A stretch of 64,000 nt of DNA from Kalmanozyma brasiliensis GHG001 (Eukaryota > Basidiomycota > Ustilaginomycetes > Ustilaginales), in NCBI RefSeq assembly GCF_000497045.1, contig NW_015961963.1:124001-188000 (forward strand), given 5' to 3'. A program made the translations under genes and the position numbers. The notes under the pieces are model-generated. The model saw nothing but the letters and a program-made list of their open reading frames with translations, made no database searches and had not been told where the DNA came from. Of the stretch, positions 60,676 through 64,000 are shown in pieces (positions within the stretch are counted from its first letter, which is position 1; each line of letters starts with the position of its first letter).

Positions 60676-63600
60676 TCCCCCTATTCGTCTCTTGTCACCC
60701 TGTCACTAGTTTCTTCTTTGCATGCAAATAATGTTCATCTCTCTTGACACATCGAGACGGCAAGCTGAGACTGTAAGATGAGATGCTGAGGCTGTGTGAT
60801 CGGACCGGATGTGATGAGGTCTGATTGTCGCTCAGATCGGTTCCTTTTCGTCCGGTAGGTGCCGGGTCGTCGGGCTGGGGGTTCTGCGACGTTCTTCCGA
60901 GGTTCTTTGGGACCACGATGCCTTGTTCGCTGGAACGACGCTCGAACGAAGACGAGCGCAGGCGGCGAAATCAGCGAGTCAGCACCGCCTGAACGAATGG
61001 TGAGCACAAAATTTTCAACCCTCTCTCTCTCGGTCGCTGTCATCACTTGGGCATCTCAAACCTGACATTCATGCGAGCGGACATGGTTCGGTAACCCTTC
61101 CTCGAGCGGTCGAACTCGTGGGTTCTGGGATGACGAGCGGCATTACAAGTTCTATGCATCGGAAGATTTTTTCGGGGGTGCGTGACAGGTCGGCAAATTT
61201 TTTCTTCGGGTTTGTTCTTCCATGTGGCCAAGATGGTTTTACCGGATCTCAATCCATGCAGTGACGATGACAAAGCTGCCCGGTCCGACGACGTCAAGTG
61301 TGAAAATGGTTGCAGCAGTGACGAAAGAGAGTGATCAGGAATCGATAAGAGAGGGAGTCGAGGCGCCGGACACAGTCTGCGCCTCTTGCAGTCGTTCCTG
61401 TCTTGTGGTCGAGCTCGAGTCTCATGGCACCTCACTCAGGTCGGTCCAGAACAGCATACGAGCAATGAGCAGCCGTTTCGGTCAGGCAAGCCGATGCATG
61501 GGCATGGAAGGCGGTTCTAGCATCGCTCCTCCGACCCGCCATGACTACAGTAGCATGTTGGACAATGCTGCTCACTGATTTTGGCACACAAAGAAAGGAA
61601 TTGCGATAAAAGGTAGTTTCAAATTGAGGTCGCAAAAAGTGGCCAGGAAACGACATGACATGCAACTTCTCGACTCCTTCCCATCTTGGTCGTGTGACGC
61701 CTCTAGCCTTGTTCGTCTCATGCTCTTGAACGGTCCCTGTCTGCTGCTCAAGCTCGTACAAGCCGAGCAGGCGGCTATGGCAGTCTGCAAGAACCAAAGG
61801 TAAGCTCCGGCGGGTGGTACAATCTTAGACTGGAGGCTTTGTGAAAGCATCACCGGCGCCTACCGCGGCTCCTCGAAGCGATTCACCATGATGCCACCGT
61901 CATATTCATCTCGATGCGTTGGCTGTTATCTCCACCCGAAGACAAGCTCTAAGAGAGGGCTAGAGGGCTAGAGTCGCACGTGTGTACCTGCTTTTAGACC
62001 CAAAGGTCGGCAGGATAACGCACGACCATGCTCCTCTTGATGTCGTCTTGAGCAGTGTGTCACGCTCGTCTCGACCCACGGTGTTGCAACGTCGATCTGT
62101 CCAGCTCACTTCATCTGCGTTCGTCTAGCACACCTCCTCGCCCACCAGAAGGGAGTCGTAAATAAGACTTTGCGATCAAGAATGACGTTTTGGTTGTTTT
62201 GATTTTCCCCACCCCCCCACATGTGTGTGGGGAAATAGCCGAGGCAAACCGATCGACACCTCCATCTGCCCTTGTGATCGGCGCTGCCCCCACTTGGTCT
62301 CGCAAAAGGAGGTCACCAGCATTGTCTCGCCTGCATTGTGGTGCGGATCATGTAGGCCGCGGTTCCAGCTCGACCTTGGCTCTGGACGCGTGGGGATGGG
62401 CGATGAATGCGGCTGCCTGCACTCGAGAGGGTCTCGAAAGGCTCGTCCCTGTGCGAGGGGAGGTGGGGTGGTGTCACACGCTCCAAATCATTGAGCCCGA
62501 TCCACAACACCAACAAGGTCGACTGCGTCTAATGCGATCAGCAGGAAGGACAACGGTCGGTGTGAGGTCGAGGAACAAGCCACACAGGGCGGACCTCACC
62601 GTCCCCCTTGCTCCTTCTACGTTCTCCGAATCGAACGGTCCTGAACCCGGCGCGGCTTCAACTCTATCTGCTCGTCTTGAGGCTTGCTCGCGAAGGTCGA
62701 GGAGCCTGCCCCACAAAACCCACGCCCTGGACACGGGTCACCGGAGGCCAGGCATAAAAACGAAGCCTTTGCAACTCCGCTCCAACCCAAGCCTCGCCGG
62801 TGCACGCTACGTGGCCGGTGTAGGCCTAGCCCCCCGCCCCCCTTCTTCCCACTCTATGCTTGGACACGGACGGTTGGTTGCCATCCCGAGACACGACCTG
62901 CGTCGATGAGGGCGAGGTAGCATTGGTGCACGTATAGCAGCAAGGTCGGTCGAATTGTCCTCGCCAGAAGTGATTGTGGTTCAGATGGATTGGCCCGCAT
63001 GCAGGATGCCGAGATGGAGAAGAGCGAGTCCTCGTGACGGGCCACGATGCGGGGTAAGGTCATTCATGCGAGCCGTCACTTGTTCAGAATGATCTTGGTT
63101 GATTGCTCTTTCTGTCCCGAACCTTTTCCGCAAGAGAGAAGAAGATACCACTTGACCGGCGCTCGGTTGCAATTCTCCTCTCGAGAGAGCAAGCACTATG
63201 TGGTCCCGAACCTGTGCTCGCATGCACCCTTGCAGCAAGTTCGCGGCTGAGTGACATGTATGTACCGGCATTTGACCAAGGCATGAAGGTGCCGGTCAAC
63301 TTGGGGCTGACACCTCTGGAGGCGGGATGGTGCCGACCCCAAGCTCGCCTCTCGGTCAACCTTTTCACCGATAAGCCCAAGCGAGTGGGGCGGGGCGAGG
63401 CTGTACGCCACCTTTTGCGCGCCCTTTTTACCAATCCTGCGCGAAAAAAGCTGAATCTAAAATGTTAGCAAGGCTACGGTCGGGCTTCGGTGCCATGTCG
63501 GCGCGACCAAACCCCAACCCAACATTCAAAAAGACGCTCTCTGATCTGATCGACCCCTCTGTGTGCTGGATGGTAGAACTTGGTGGTTGGCATCACGATG

Positions 63601-64000
63601 GCATCGCAAGCGAGGATGACCGGTGCAGCTCGTGGCTGGTACAACACCGTGACACGCAGCTCGGCAAATGTAGGCGACCGGTGGCGCTGGCCAAGCCAAG
63701 ACGAAAGAGTAAAAGAAGGGGAGCCGACTTGTATTATTTTTTGCCGGGGTTGAGGCGCGGTCTTTGGCCGTCGACCCTGGAAACAGCTCACACAGCCGCA
63801 TCTTGCTACCTGAGGAACGAGATGACAACGATGACCATCTAGCATGATTGTCTCTTCGTGTCAACAAACGGGAGAAGCAATGACCAAAGTCGGTCGCACA
63901 GAGCAGCTTGGCATCTGACTGTGTCACGCATGCATTGATTTCTCGAGAAGCGACCCTGCATGCGACGGTGTGACGAGTGGTGCCGACAACAGACTGGACA
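60676..64000. other. Long terminal stretch with no recognised gene
   Basis: These 3.3 kb run from the bZIP stop to the window end. Open frames reach 239 codons (62190-62909, plus) but show no motif and no codon bias of the neighbours, and overlapping frames are open on the other strand. A small inverted repeat, tttccccac/gtggggaaa, lies at 62204-62235. I see no tRNA, transposon or secreted-protein signature. A gene may be cut by the right edge. Confidence 0.5.

Noticed and set aside
62204..62235. Inverted repeat tttccccac/gtggggaaa with a 14-base loop
   Set aside because: It is short and sits in a C-run. A chance palindrome is more likely than a terminator or RNA element.
62190..62909. A 239-codon open frame on the plus strand
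   Set aside because: No motif, no neighbour-like codon bias, and overlapping open frames occur on the other strand.
1..64000. tRNA, rRNA, CRISPR arrays and transposons
   Set aside because: I looked through intergenic stretches for tRNA box motifs, long direct or terminal repeats and transposase or reverse-transcriptase motifs, and found none I could support. A covariance-model search would be the decisive test for small RNA genes.

Overview
The window looks like nuclear DNA of a basidiomycete yeast or smut fungus, most likely from Ustilaginaceae or a close relative. The genes are eukaryotic. Most are single uninterrupted ORFs, and the only introns I can place are about 90-140 bp with GTACGT or GTAAGT donors. 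Coding DNA is moderately GC-rich with C- or G-ending codons, and leaders are pyrimidine-rich. I assign it by family content, not by database match. The Dicer gene argues against Ustilago maydis itself, which is reported to have lost RNAi, and fits RNAi-competent smuts such as the hordei/Sporisorium group.

Layout from left to right: the C-terminal part of a SNF5/SFH1 chromatin remodelling subunit (cut by the window edge); RTC3 (SBDS-like); an IVY1-like BAR protein; the VIP1/Asp1 inositol pyrophosphate kinase; a TspO/MBR membrane protein with one intron; an AMMECR1 protein; a 1-Cys peroxiredoxin; a 3.3 kb stretch without a recognised gene, whose right part looks like a long 5' leader; an unusual Rab GTPase; MCM7; an SSU1-type sulfite exporter; an acyl-CoA dehydrogenase with a PTS1-like end; a ubiquitin-like/WLM metalloprotease; and a C2-domain protein resembling Inn1/Fic1. 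Next come the divergent pair CWC21 and Dicer; a large disordered protein of unknown function; CCR4-NOT subunit NOT3/5; the mitochondrial ribosomal protein bL19m (one intron); COX15; and a DHA1-type MFS transporter. After a poorly explained 2 kb stretch with a possible broken or spliced gene come GEMIN2, mitochondrial uS14 (one intron), TAF9, the branchpoint-bridging protein, and a bZIP factor with a long ATG-free leader. The last 3.3 kb holds no convincing gene.

There is no sign of an operon, secondary-metabolite cluster, transposon, CRISPR array, rRNA or tRNA. The genes are mostly housekeeping. Many act on RNA (CWC21, branchpoint-bridging protein, GEMIN2, NOT3/5, Dicer) or in mitochondria (bL19m, uS14m, COX15, possibly TspO and peroxiredoxin). 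Closely spaced divergent pairs probably share promoters: CWC21/Dicer, NOT3/bL19m, GEMIN2/uS14m, BBP/bZIP and ACAD/UBL-WLM.

The best leads for follow-up are the intact Dicer in a smut-like genome; the Rab with a long N-terminal extension, a changed G4 motif and an insert between G4 and G5, together with its almost ATG-free leader of about 1 kb; and the interrupted coding-like frame at 50.1-50.8 kb.
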